A DNA stretch of 5,317 nucleotides from an uncultured Lysobacteraceae bacterium (GTDB lineage Bacteria; Pseudomonadota; Gammaproteobacteria; Xanthomonadales; Rhodanobacteraceae): positions 1 through 5,317 of the forward strand of contig CAMLLF010000330.1 of NCBI GenBank assembly GCA_946480705.1, given 5' to 3'. Position numbers and translations under genes: made by a program. Every line of letters begins with the position of its first letter. Within the stretch, counting starts at the first letter, position 1. Shown here in pieces: positions 1 to 5,317 of the stretch. Below the pieces are notes generated by a model that was given only the letters and a program-made list of their open reading frames with translations, was not told the origin of the DNA and did no database searches.

Positions 1-560
1 GCGATGCACAGGCGCTGCTGCTGGCCGCCCGACATGCCGAACGCGTTGGTCTTGATGTTGATGCGCTTGCTCGCGTCGCGCCCGCTCAGGATGTCGTCGT
101 TCATCGCGATCAGCACGTGATCCGGATGCAGGTGGCTGCCCTGCACGAATTCCGCGCGCGTCTTCGGATACGGCGTGAGGTCGCGCTTGACGCCGCTGCC
201 GACGTCGACGGAAAACACGTGGAAATCTTCGTCGCCGCCGGTGTCGCGCAGATACAGCAGCGTCGCCGTGCGATAGCTCCAGAAATAGTTGCGGATGCCG
301 CGCGCCTTGTCGTCCGTGACGGCCTTGGCCTTCGACGGATCGTCGGCCGGCGCGACCCAGATGTTCAGCACGCCGTCGAGCGGCGCGACCCAGCTCAGGT
401 ACTTGCCGTCGGGGCTCATCTGCACGGCAATCTTTTCTGGATTACCGAACAATGCATCGCGCGGAATGAGTTCGGGTTCGCCGGTCGTCGACTGCGCGAA
501 CGAGGGCGCGGTACAGATGGCCGCGATCGCCGCGGCGAGAACAATTCGGGTCATGCGCAT
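1..560 (-). CDS. Secreted S9-type (prolyl oligopeptidase family) peptidase, N-terminal part, cut by window edge
   Basis: The frame reads leftward from an ATG at 560 and stays open to base 1, giving about 186 residues; the catalytic C-terminal half would lie outside the window. Residues 1-22 form a signal peptide (MRMTRIV, an Ala/Ile-rich core, then PSFA before QS), so export to the periplasm or outside is likely. The mature part begins [12 protein letters not shown] and contains [35 protein letters not shown] and RDLTPYP. These are typical of the beta-propeller of S9 dipeptidyl/acylaminoacyl peptidases, which cleave short peptides with a Ser-Asp-His triad in a later domain not seen here. A GGAGG eight bases upstream supports the start at 560; an in-frame ATG at 575 has no comparable site. 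The last roughly 12 residues before the edge read [11 protein letters not shown], which looks like a phosphate transporter ATPase rather than a propeller (see findings). The family call is good; the exact substrate is unknown. Confidence 0.82.
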   Translation of the reverse strand, partial: MRMTRIVLAAAIAAICTAPSFAQSTTGEPELIPRDALFGNPEKIAVQMSPDGKYLSWVAPLDGVLNIWVAPADDPSKAKAVTDDKARGIRNYFWSYRTATLLYLRDTGGDEDFHVFSVDVGSGVKRDLTPYPKTRAEFVQGSHLHPDHVLIAMNDDILSGRDASKRINIKTNAFGMSGGQQQRLCI

Positions 561-692
561 CGGTGTTGCCTCCATGCCTCAGGGATCGACAGAGTCCACT
601 GCGCCGCGCCGCAAGACAACCGGCCAATGGTCATGCGCTTGGCGCGCAGCCGTACGTGGCACGTAGAATGGCCGCGACCCACGGAGATCTCC
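561..692. promoter_or_regulatory. Divergent intergenic region between the S9 peptidase and aroE
   Basis: These 132 bases separate two genes read in opposite directions, so both promoters should lie here. For aroE, a candidate -10 TAGAAT lies at 664-669 and a candidate -35 TTGGCG at 639-644. The spacer is 19 bases, longer than ideal, so the pair is only tentative. It would give a short leader carrying the aroE ribosome binding site. I could not find a convincing -10 and -35 pair for the peptidase gene. No RNA structure or repeat stands out. Confidence 0.4.
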
Positions 693-1536
693 ATGAGCGC
701 AAGTCCGCAGCGTCATGCCGTTTTCGGCCATCCGATCAATCATTCGCTGTCACCCGCGATCCACCGCCGCTTCGGCCAGCAGACCGGCATCGAGCTGCGC
801 TATGACGCGATCGACGCACCGCCGGAAACCTTTGCCGCACAGCTCGATGCGTTCCGCCGCGACGGCGGCGGCGGCGCGAATGTGACCTTGCCCCCTCAAG
901 ACGCTGGCGTTCGAACGCTGCGCCCAGGTGTCCGACTATGCCGCGCGCACCGGCGTCGTCAATACGCTGGAACCGCTGCCCGGCGGCGGCTGGCGCGGTC
1001 ACAACACCGACGGTCCCGGCCTGATCGCCGATCTCGCGGAACGTCATGGCCAGGACCTGCGCGAGCGCGACCTGCTGCTGCTCGGCGCCGGCGGCGCGGC
1101 ACAGGGCGTCGCGTTCGCACTGCTGGATGCCGGCGTGCGCTCGCTGACGATCGCGAACCGCAACGCGGAGCGCGCCGACGCGCTCGCCGATCGCATCGGC
1201 GAGCCGGGCCGCGTGCACGTGCGCTACTGGAACGACCTGCGCAACGCCGGCAGCTGGGACTTCATCATCAACGCGACCTCGGCCGGCGTGCAGGGCGAAG
1301 CGGTCGACCTGCCGTTCGCGATCGTCGCAACACGTGCGCTCTGCTACGACCTGTCCTACGGACGCGCCGCGACGGCGTTCCTCGCCTGGTCGCGCGCGGC
1401 CGGCGCGGCGCACGTGTTCGACGGACTCGGCATGCTCGTCGAACAGGCCGCCGAAGCGTTCGCGATCTGGCACGGCCGGCGTCCCGATACCGATGCCGCC
1501 CACGACGAGCTGCGCGCGAAGCTCGACGGCGCATGA
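693..1536 (+). pseudogene. aroE: Shikimate dehydrogenase (AroE), full length but with a one-base frameshift at the C5 run 891-895
   Basis: AroE reduces 3-dehydroshikimate to shikimate with NADPH in the cytoplasmic pathway to chorismate and aromatic amino acids. The start at 693 follows a GGAGAT site and opens [21 protein letters not shown], the shikimate-binding SLSP region. Translation holds to NVTLP (residues 63-67), then leaves frame. Dropping one C from the five at 891-895 restores [11 protein letters not shown], and the rest follows from 895 to the TGA at 1534-1536. The repaired protein is 280 residues, normal for the family. It has catalytic Lys69 and Asp106, Asn90, a GAGGAA dinucleotide loop at 131-136, an NRNAER motif fitting NADP, INATSAG and [10 protein letters not shown]. 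The break comes just before Lys69, so the encoded protein as read is inactive. Everything else is intact, so a sequencing or assembly error in the C run, or a very recent mutation, is more likely than an old pseudogene. It probably heads an operon with the two genes downstream. Confidence 0.9.
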
Positions 1537-1820
1537 CCGCCGTAGCCATGACCTGCCGGCCGCGCTGCGGCGCCTGCTGCATCGCGCTGTCGATCTCCTC
1601 GCCGATTCCGGGCATGCCCGCGGGCAAGCCCGCCGGCGTGCGCTGCGTGCAGCTGACCGACGACAACCGCTGCGCGATCTTCGGCAGTCCGGAGCGACCG
1701 GAAGTCTGCGGTCGCCTGCGGCCCGAACCCGAGATGTGCGGCGACAGCCGCGAGCATGCGCTGCGCTGGATCGCCGAACTCGAAGCACGGACATCGCCGC
1801 GTTCCGTGCCGGCAGACTGA
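1533..1820 (+). CDS. Cysteine cluster protein of the YkgJ/UPF0153 type, YeiW-like
   Basis: This encodes a 95-residue cytoplasmic protein with seven cysteines. CRPRCGACC lies at residues 8-16, followed by a conserved [10 protein letters not shown] stretch (20-29), a KPAGVRC segment (Cys38), [14 protein letters not shown] (Cys47, Cys59) and [13 protein letters not shown] (Cys69). I recognise this order as the small YkgJ-type cysteine cluster family, including E. coli YeiW. The family is thought to bind zinc or iron through these cysteines; its biochemical role is not established. The ATG at 1533 overlaps the aroE stop as ATGA, suggesting translational coupling. An in-frame ATG at 1548 directly before TCRPRC would give 90 residues and matches how relatives usually begin, so the start is uncertain; neither has a strong ribosome binding site. 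Because of the aroE frameshift, this frame is open upstream all the way into aroE, so automatic calls may fuse the two. Confidence 0.88.
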   Translation: MTAVAMTCRPRCGACCIALSISSPIPGMPAGKPAGVRCVQLTDDNRCAIFGSPERPEVCGRLRPEPEMCGDSREHALRWIAELEARTSPRSVPAD

Positions 1821-1841
1821 GACGACTTAGCGAGGACGCCG

Positions 1842-2210
1842 ATGGCAATCACCGCGCTCGTGCCGCAATTGCGAACGACGGATCTCGCGTCGTCGCTGCA
1901 TTTCTACATCGACAGGCTCGGCTTCGAGCTGGCGTTCCGGTACGAGGATTTCTACGCCGGCGTGCGCGCGGGCCCGCAGCTGTTCCATCTCAAGCAGTGG
2001 GAAGAGATCGATCCGTCCATCCGCTATGTGGATGACGCCGATCATTTCCATCTGTACTTCCAGACCGGCGATCTCGAGGCAACCGCAGCCCGGCTCTCGG
2101 CGCAGGGAATCGCGTTCGTCCGCCCGATTCACGAGACGCCCTGGCAGACGCGGGAATTCGTGATCCACGACGATCAGGGCCACACGCTGTATTTCGGCGA
2201 GCCGCAGTAG
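1842..2210 (+). CDS. VOC superfamily protein (glyoxalase/bleomycin resistance fold)
   Basis: This is a 122-residue protein, the usual length for a single-domain vicinal oxygen chelate fold. The first half opens VPQLRTTDLASSLHFYIDRLGFEL, the classic beta strand plus helix of the family, with a Phe-Tyr pair and LGF. The second half has HFHLYFQTGDLEATAARLSAQG (positions 68-89) and the closing DDQGHTLYFGEPQ. VOC members include metal-dependent lyases and dioxygenases as well as metal-free drug-binding proteins. Here His70 and Glu120 could be metal ligands, but the usual N-terminal ligand position appears to be Gln9, so a metal centre is uncertain. The resemblance is closest to the bleomycin-resistance-like or uncharacterised group, and the substrate cannot be told from sequence alone. 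An AGGA at 1833-1836 is well placed for the ATG. It starts 21 bases after the YeiW-like gene and is probably co-transcribed with it. Confidence 0.85.
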   Translation: MAITALVPQLRTTDLASSLHFYIDRLGFELAFRYEDFYAGVRAGPQLFHLKQWEEIDPSIRYVDDADHFHLYFQTGDLEATAARLSAQGIAFVRPIHETPWQTREFVIHDDQGHTLYFGEPQ

Positions 2211-2244
2211 CCAGCGACCCGGCCGACTCCCCCGCGCGTGGCTA
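2208..2244. other. Inverted repeat joining the two convergent stop codons, possible weak bidirectional terminator
   Basis: TAGCCA at 2208-2213 is the exact reverse complement of TGGCTA at 2239-2244. CG pairs at 2215-2216 and 2237-2238 could extend the stem past a bulged G. The left arm contains the TAG stop of the VOC gene and the right arm contains the TAG stop of the opposing hydrolase. There is no T-run on either side and the loop is about 20 bases, so this is not a standard intrinsic terminator. It may be a weak transcription end signal or chance. Confidence 0.25.
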
Positions 2245-3042
2245 GCCGATCCCGCCGTCGGCAAGCCAGCGGCCGACCGCGTCGAGCACGACCTCGGCGC
2301 GTTCGCGATGCGGCACGTGGCCGGTATCGCGAAGCACGTGCAGCGTCGCGCGCATCCGGACGAGCGCCGCGATGCGCGCGGGATGCCGCGTCGAGCCGTA
2401 TTCGTCCAGGTCGCCGTGCAGCACGAGCGCGGGGCAGCGCACGCGGGACAGATCGTCGTCGAGCGTCCAGCCGGCGAAATCCGGACCGAGCCAGCTGTCG
2501 ATCCAGGCGGACAGCACCCAGGCGGCCTTGTCGCCGTGATATTTCGCGAGTCGATCGCGCTGTCCCGGCCGTGCGAATGCCTGCTGCGCGTCGCGGATGC
2601 CCTGCACGGTGCGGTCTTCGACGAACGCCTGCGATGATTCCGTGATCAGCGCGACGCAGTCTGCGGCATGCGCCGCCGCGCAGCCGGCGGCCATGCCGCC
2701 GCCGACGCTGTGGCCAAAGGCGACAAATGCACGAATGTCCAGCTGTTGCCTGACGGACACGAATGCCGCGCGTGCCTCGTCATGGATGAAGTCGCGGCTC
2801 AGGCGTCCCGGGTGCGGGTCGGAACGGCCGAAGCCGAGGCGGTCGTAGGCGAGGACATCGCGACCCGTCGCGAGCGCGAGCCGTTCCGGAAAATCGCGCC
2901 ACAGCTCGACGCAGCCGAGCGAATCGTGAAACAGCACGATGGGCGCGGTCGCCGGAACGGCGTCGCCGGCGCGCCAGCGCTTCGCGAAGAGGCGGCCCCG
3001 GCCGGTATCGACGAACTGCTCGGTGACGCGGGCCGCGCGCAT
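2242..3042 (-). CDS. Alpha/beta hydrolase
   Basis: This encodes a 266-residue cytoplasmic protein with no signal peptide and a complete alpha/beta hydrolase fold. IVLFHDSLGCVELW at 35-48 carries the oxyanion-hole HDSLG. VLAYDRLGFGRSD at 63-75 is the typical strand and turn after it. GHSVGG at 110-115 is the nucleophile elbow with Ser112. LVLHGDLDEYGS at 206-217 supplies the acid, most likely Asp213. DTGHVPHRE at 239-247 supplies His242. The triad is therefore complete. Family members hydrolyse esters, lactones, C-C bonds or epoxides; nothing in the sequence decides which, and an epoxide hydrolase is unlikely because the nucleophile is Ser. The gene follows the gamma carbonic anhydrase homologue after only 15 bases and is likely in one transcript with it. 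No clear Shine-Dalgarno sequence precedes the ATG at 3042. It runs convergent to the VOC gene, with 31 bases between their coding ends. Confidence 0.92.
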   Translation of the reverse strand: MRAARVTEQFVDTGRGRLFAKRWRAGDAVPATAPIVLFHDSLGCVELWRDFPERLALATGRDVLAYDRLGFGRSDPHPGRLSRDFIHDEARAAFVSVRQQLDIRAFVAFGHSVGGGMAAGCAAAHAADCVALITESSQAFVEDRTVQGIRDAQQAFARPGQRDRLAKYHGDKAAWVLSAWIDSWLGPDFAGWTLDDDLSRVRCPALVLHGDLDEYGSTRHPARIAALVRMRATLHVLRDTGHVPHRERAEVVLDAVGRWLADGGIG

Positions 3043-3057
3043 GGCCGGCCGGTACGC

Positions 3058-3582
3058 TCAGGCGTAGTCGTTCTTGAGTTCGACGTACTTCTCGGCCGAG
3101 TAGTACAGCCGCTTGATTTCCTCGTCGCTGAGCTTGCGCGCGAATCGCGCCGGATTGCCGAGCCAGAGTTCGCCTTCGCCGACGACCTTGCCCGGCGCGA
3201 CGACCGCACCGGCGCCGACGAAACCGTGCCGGCGCACGATCGCGCCGTCGAGCACGGTCGCGTGCATGCCGATCAGGCAGGCGTCCTCGATCGTGCAGGC
3301 GTGGATCACGGCGGCGTGACCGATCGTGACGTCGTCGCCGATGTGCGTCGCGAAACCGCCCGGCGTATACGGGCCGTCGTGCGTCACGTGGACGATCGCG
3401 CCGTCCTGCACATTGGTACGCGCGCCGATGCGGATGCGCTGCACGTCGCCGCGGATCACGGTACAGGGCCAGATCGAACTGTCGGCACCGATTTCGACAT
3501 CGCCGACGACGACCGCGGCGGGATCGACATACGCGGTGTCGGCGATGACGGGCAGGATGCCGCGATAGGGACGCAAAGCCAT
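3058..3582 (-). CDS. Gamma carbonic anhydrase family protein (YrdA/PaaY-like hexapeptide repeat protein)
   Basis: This encodes a 174-residue protein, the normal size for the family. It folds as a left-handed beta helix from imperfect hexapeptide repeats, visible as VVVGDVEIGADSSIWP, VIRGDVQRIRIGARTNVQDG, THIGDDVTIGHAAVIHACTI, CLIGMHATVLDGAIV and GFVGAGAVVAPGKVV in succession. It ends with a helix (LSDEEIKRLYYSAEKYVELK) that packs along the trimer. The three metal-binding histidines of the gamma class appear present: His65 in IVHVTH, and His89 and His94 in IGHAAVIH. Proteins of this group bind zinc or iron. Some are carbonic anhydrases, but many YrdA-type members show little or no activity, and PaaY is a thioesterase, so function is not fixed. 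The ATG at 3582 begins the typical MALRPYRGILP start, although no clear Shine-Dalgarno sequence precedes it. It is the first gene of a probable two-gene transcript with the hydrolase downstream. Confidence 0.93.
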   Translation of the reverse strand: MALRPYRGILPVIADTAYVDPAAVVVGDVEIGADSSIWPCTVIRGDVQRIRIGARTNVQDGAIVHVTHDGPYTPGGFATHIGDDVTIGHAAVIHACTIEDACLIGMHATVLDGAIVRRHGFVGAGAVVAPGKVVGEGELWLGNPARFARKLSDEEIKRLYYSAEKYVELKNDYA

Positions 3583-3611
3583 GGGAGATAGCGCGCAATG
3601 AGGGAGGCGGA

Positions 3612-3640
3612 AGCGTAGCGCGGCAAGGCGGCCCGGCCAA
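3612..3640 (-). promoter_or_regulatory. Tentative promoter for the carbonic anhydrase homologue and hydrolase
   Basis: Read on the minus strand, TTGGCC (3640-3635) and TACGCT (3617-3612) are separated by exactly 17 bases. Transcription would start near 3605, about 23 bases before the ATG at 3582. The match to consensus is only four of six and three of six. The upstream TTGACA on the same strand (3658-3653) has no matching -10 at normal spacing. Confidence 0.28.
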
Positions 3641-3665
3641 TTGCGACAAAGGTGTCAAACGAGCG

Positions 3666-3693
3666 TTTACCCGCGGCCAAACCCGACTACTAT
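3666..3693 (+). promoter_or_regulatory. Candidate sigma-70 promoter of the aldehyde dehydrogenase gene, possibly giving a leaderless mRNA
   Basis: TTTACC (3666-3671) and TACTAT (3688-3693) are separated by 16 bases. The usual start, six to eight bases after the -10, falls at about 3700, on or next to the ATG at 3701. The bases just before the ATG contain no Shine-Dalgarno sequence, which agrees with a leaderless transcript. A short perfect inverted repeat, AAACG and CGTTT around AG (3657-3668), overlaps the -35 and could be an operator. Confidence 0.4.
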
Positions 3694-3700
3694 TGCGCGC

Positions 3701-5113
3701 ATGGACACCGCCGCCCGCCCGCCGTCGCTCAACGCCACGCTCGCCGAACTGCGCGATGCCTGGAATGCCCACCGTCCCGACTATGCCCAGCGCATGGACG
3801 ATCTCGCCCGGCTGCGGGCGGCGTTCAAGCAGCGGCTCGACGGACTCGTCGATGCGATGAGCGCGGACTTCGGCCGGCGCTCGCGGCACGAGTCGCGGCT
3901 GACCGACGGCATGACGGTGCTGCACGAGATCGACCTCGTGCGCAGCAACCTGCGACGCTGGATGCGCCCGCGCGCACGCCAGGTCGACTGGACCTTCCTG
4001 CCGGCAGGTGCCGAAATCCGCTGCCAGGCGCTCGGCGTGGTCGGCATCATCGCGCCCTGGAACTATCCGGTGAACCTCGCGCTGATTCCGCTGGTCAGCG
4101 CGATCGGCGCCGGCAATCACGTGATGCTGAAACCGTCCGAGTTCACGCCGCGCACGTCGCAGGCGATGGCCGAGCTGCTCGCGGACGTGTTTCCGGCCGA
4201 CCGCGTCGCGATCGTGCAGGGCGATGCGAATGTCGCCGCCGAATTCGCGGCGCTGCCGTTCGACCATCTGCTGTTCACGGGTTCGACGCCGGTCGGGCGC
4301 AAGGTCATGGCCGCCGCCGCACCGAACCTCACGCCGGTTACGCTCGAGCTCGGCGGCAAGTCGCCGGCCATCGTCGCGCCGGGCTATCCGATCGCCACCG
4401 CCGCGGCACGCATCGCCGCCGGCAAGCTGCTGAATGCCGGACAGACCTGCATCGCGCCCGACTATGTGCTGCTGCGACGCGAAGACCGCGACCCGTTCAT
4501 CGCGGCGCTGCGCGACTACGTCACGCGTCACTATCCGAACCTGCGCGAGAACCCCGACTACACGAGCATCATCAACGCGCGGCAATACGCACGCCTGCAG
4601 GGACTGACCGACGAGGCGGCGCTGCGCGGCGCGCAGGTGCTGACCCTGCCCGACGCGGCCGCGCACGACATCGACGCACGCGTGTTCGCGCCGACCGTCA
4701 TCGTCGACGCGCCCGAGGACAGCCGCGTCATGCAGGACGAGATCTTCGGACCGATCCTGCCGATCGTCACGGTGGAATCGGTGGACGCAGCGATCGACTA
4801 CATCAACGCGCGGCCGCGGCCGCTCGCGCTGTATCACTTCGACCACGATCGCAGCCGCACGCGCCACGTGCTGGAAAGCTGCGTCGCCGGCGGCGTCAGC
4901 GTCAACGATTGCATTTACCACAATGCGCAGAGTGAACTCCCGTTCGGCGGCGTCGGGCCGTCGGGCATGGGGCACTATCACGGCCACCACGGCTTCCTGA
5001 CGTTTTCCAAGCAACTGCCGGTGTTTCGCCAGGCGCGCTGGAGTTCGCTGTCGCTGCTGCGCCCGCCGTACAAGGGTCTCGCCGATTTCGTCACGCGCTT
5101 CCTGACGCGCTGA
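3701..5113 (+). CDS. Aldehyde dehydrogenase of the coniferyl aldehyde dehydrogenase type
   Basis: This encodes a 470-residue cytoplasmic NAD(P)-dependent enzyme that oxidises an aldehyde to its acid. All core motifs are present: GVVGIIAPWNYPVNL at 112-126 with Asn121, MLKPSEFTP at 142-150 with Lys144 for cofactor binding, FTGSTPVGR at 192-200, LELGGKSP with the general base Glu216, NAGQTCIAPDY with catalytic Cys250, and DEIFGPILPI with Glu347. The C-terminal string LPFGGVGPSGMGHYHGHHGF and the shortened N-terminus are characteristic of proteins annotated as coniferyl aldehyde dehydrogenase (CalB) and close long-chain or aromatic aldehyde relatives. Coniferyl aldehyde itself is not proven as substrate, because many genomes carry this family without lignin pathways. 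Hydrophobic residues near the end (SSLSLLRPPYKG) could allow membrane association. The ATG at 3701 fits the family length; a TTG at 3641 in the same frame would add an unrelated 20 residues. It is divergent from the carbonic anhydrase homologue and 28 bases ahead of the regulator gene. Confidence 0.93.
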   Translation: MDTAARPPSLNATLAELRDAWNAHRPDYAQRMDDLARLRAAFKQRLDGLVDAMSADFGRRSRHESRLTDGMTVLHEIDLVRSNLRRWMRPRARQVDWTFLPAGAEIRCQALGVVGIIAPWNYPVNLALIPLVSAIGAGNHVMLKPSEFTPRTSQAMAELLADVFPADRVAIVQGDANVAAEFAALPFDHLLFTGSTPVGRKVMAAAAPNLTPVTLELGGKSPAIVAPGYPIATAAARIAAGKLLNAGQTCIAPDYVLLRREDRDPFIAALRDYVTRHYPNLRENPDYTSIINARQYARLQGLTDEAALRGAQVLTLPDAAAHDIDARVFAPTVIVDAPEDSRVMQDEIFGPILPIVTVESVDAAIDYINARPRPLALYHFDHDRSRTRHVLESCVAGGVSVNDCIYHNAQSELPFGGVGPSGMGHYHGHHGFLTFSKQLPVFRQARWSSLSLLRPPYKGLADFVTRFLTR

Positions 5114-5133
5114 GCCGCCGCGGCATCGGCGGC
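5114..5133 (+). other. GC hairpin between the aldehyde dehydrogenase and the regulator gene
   Basis: GCCGCCG (5114-5120) pairs perfectly with CGGCGGC (5127-5133) around a six-base loop, starting directly after the stop codon. There is no T-run after it, so it is not a standard intrinsic terminator. Its right arm ends eight bases before the next ATG and covers the place where a ribosome would bind, so it could weaken transcription read-through or translation of the downstream gene. In DNA this GC-rich, a 7-bp stem may also be chance. Confidence 0.35.
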
Positions 5134-5141
5134 GTCCGCGC

Positions 5142-5317
5142 ATGAGCGCCAGTGCGTACCGTCTCGACGACCTGACGATCGATCTGCGCCGCCGCCACGT
5201 GCGGCGCGGCGACACCCCGCTCGACCTCGTCGGGCTCACGTTCGACGTGTTCGCCTATCTGCTCGCCCAGGGCGACCGCGTCGTCGGCTTCGACGAGCTG
5301 ATCGCTGCGGTCTGGGC
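5142..5317 (+). CDS. Transcriptional regulator with an OmpR/PhoB-type winged-helix domain, N-terminal fragment
   Basis: Fifty-eight codons are visible before the right edge cuts the gene. The sequence YRLDDLTIDLRRRHVRRGDTP forms the small N-terminal beta sheet of the OmpR/PhoB (Trans_reg_C) domain. LVGLTFDVFAYLLAQGDRVV carries helix 1 and the turn, and GFDELIAAVW begins the next helix. Because the DNA-binding domain is at the very N-terminus, this is not a standard response regulator, whose receiver domain comes first. It is more likely a CadC-like membrane regulator or a wHTH protein with TPR or other C-terminal repeats; the rest would decide. The ATG at 5142 gives the usual short lead before the domain. 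It lies 28 bases after the aldehyde dehydrogenase, in the same direction, so the two may share a transcript or the regulator may have its own signals further upstream. Confidence 0.8.
   Translation, partial: MSASAYRLDDLTIDLRRRHVRRGDTPLDLVGLTFDVFAYLLAQGDRVVGFDELIAAVW

Noticed and set aside
117..692. A plus-strand open frame upstream of aroE in the same frame
   Set aside because: It is antisense to the S9 peptidase, has no motifs, and the GGAGAT site with conserved AroE N-terminus fixes the real start at 693.
736..1848. A 370-codon minus-strand open frame opposite aroE and the cysteine cluster gene
   Set aside because: Its composition is Arg/Ser/Ala-rich without motifs, while the plus strand has clear AroE and YeiW-like motifs throughout.
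2668..3591. A 307-codon plus-strand open frame opposite the hydrolase and carbonic anhydrase homologue
   Set aside because: It is an Asp/Val/Arg-rich shadow of hexapeptide repeats on the other strand; its apparent periodicity simply mirrors the beta-helix repeats.
3641..3700. An upstream TTG start extending the aldehyde dehydrogenase by 20 residues
   Set aside because: The extra residues do not resemble the family, the region contains a plausible promoter, and the ATG at 3701 gives the usual length.
2780..5239. A very long minus-strand open frame (819 codons) opposite the aldehyde dehydrogenase
   Set aside because: It lies antisense to strongly supported genes and cuts across the carbonic anhydrase and hydrolase genes in another frame. 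It is Arg/Ala-rich with no recognisable domain. Such frames are expected where G/C-rich third positions deplete stops on the opposite strand.
1..5317. CRISPR arrays, tRNA genes, insertion sequence ends, toxin-antitoxin or defence genes
   Set aside because: I saw no spaced direct repeats, cloverleaf pattern, transposase motif or defence-type domain by reading both strands, although faint structures could be missed by eye.

Overview
This is a GC-rich, densely packed bacterial chromosomal segment with strong G/C preference at third codon positions. The gene content and protein styles (an S9 peptidase with the [12 protein letters not shown] opening, a YeiW-type cysteine cluster protein, a coniferyl-type aldehyde dehydrogenase) suggest a high-GC gammaproteobacterium, perhaps near Xanthomonadales. 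That placement is inference only. I see no tRNA, rRNA, CRISPR array, insertion sequence or phage gene.

Layout from left to right. A minus-strand, signal-peptide-bearing S9-type peptidase is cut by the left edge (1-560). A divergent intergenic region (561-692) follows. Next comes a plus-strand cluster of aroE (shikimate dehydrogenase, broken by a one-base frameshift at a C5 run near 891-895), a YeiW/YkgJ-like cysteine cluster protein overlapping aroE by ATGA, and a small VOC-fold protein 21 bases further on. Facing this cluster is a minus-strand pair: a gamma-class carbonic anhydrase family protein followed by an alpha/beta hydrolase, 15 bases apart. A second divergent intergenic region (3583-3700) separates that pair from a plus-strand aldehyde dehydrogenase of the coniferyl aldehyde dehydrogenase type. 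The window ends inside a plus-strand gene that opens with an OmpR/PhoB-type winged-helix DNA-binding domain.

Functionally this is mostly core and housekeeping metabolism: aromatic amino acid precursor synthesis, aldehyde oxidation, metalloenzymes and a hydrolase. I do not see an obvious novel multi-gene system. The observations most worth checking are the aroE frameshift, which falls two codons before the catalytic lysine and leaves an open frame running on into the next gene; the PstB-like ABC signature string at the extreme left edge, in frame with the peptidase; and a plausible promoter placing the aldehyde dehydrogenase transcript start at its ATG.
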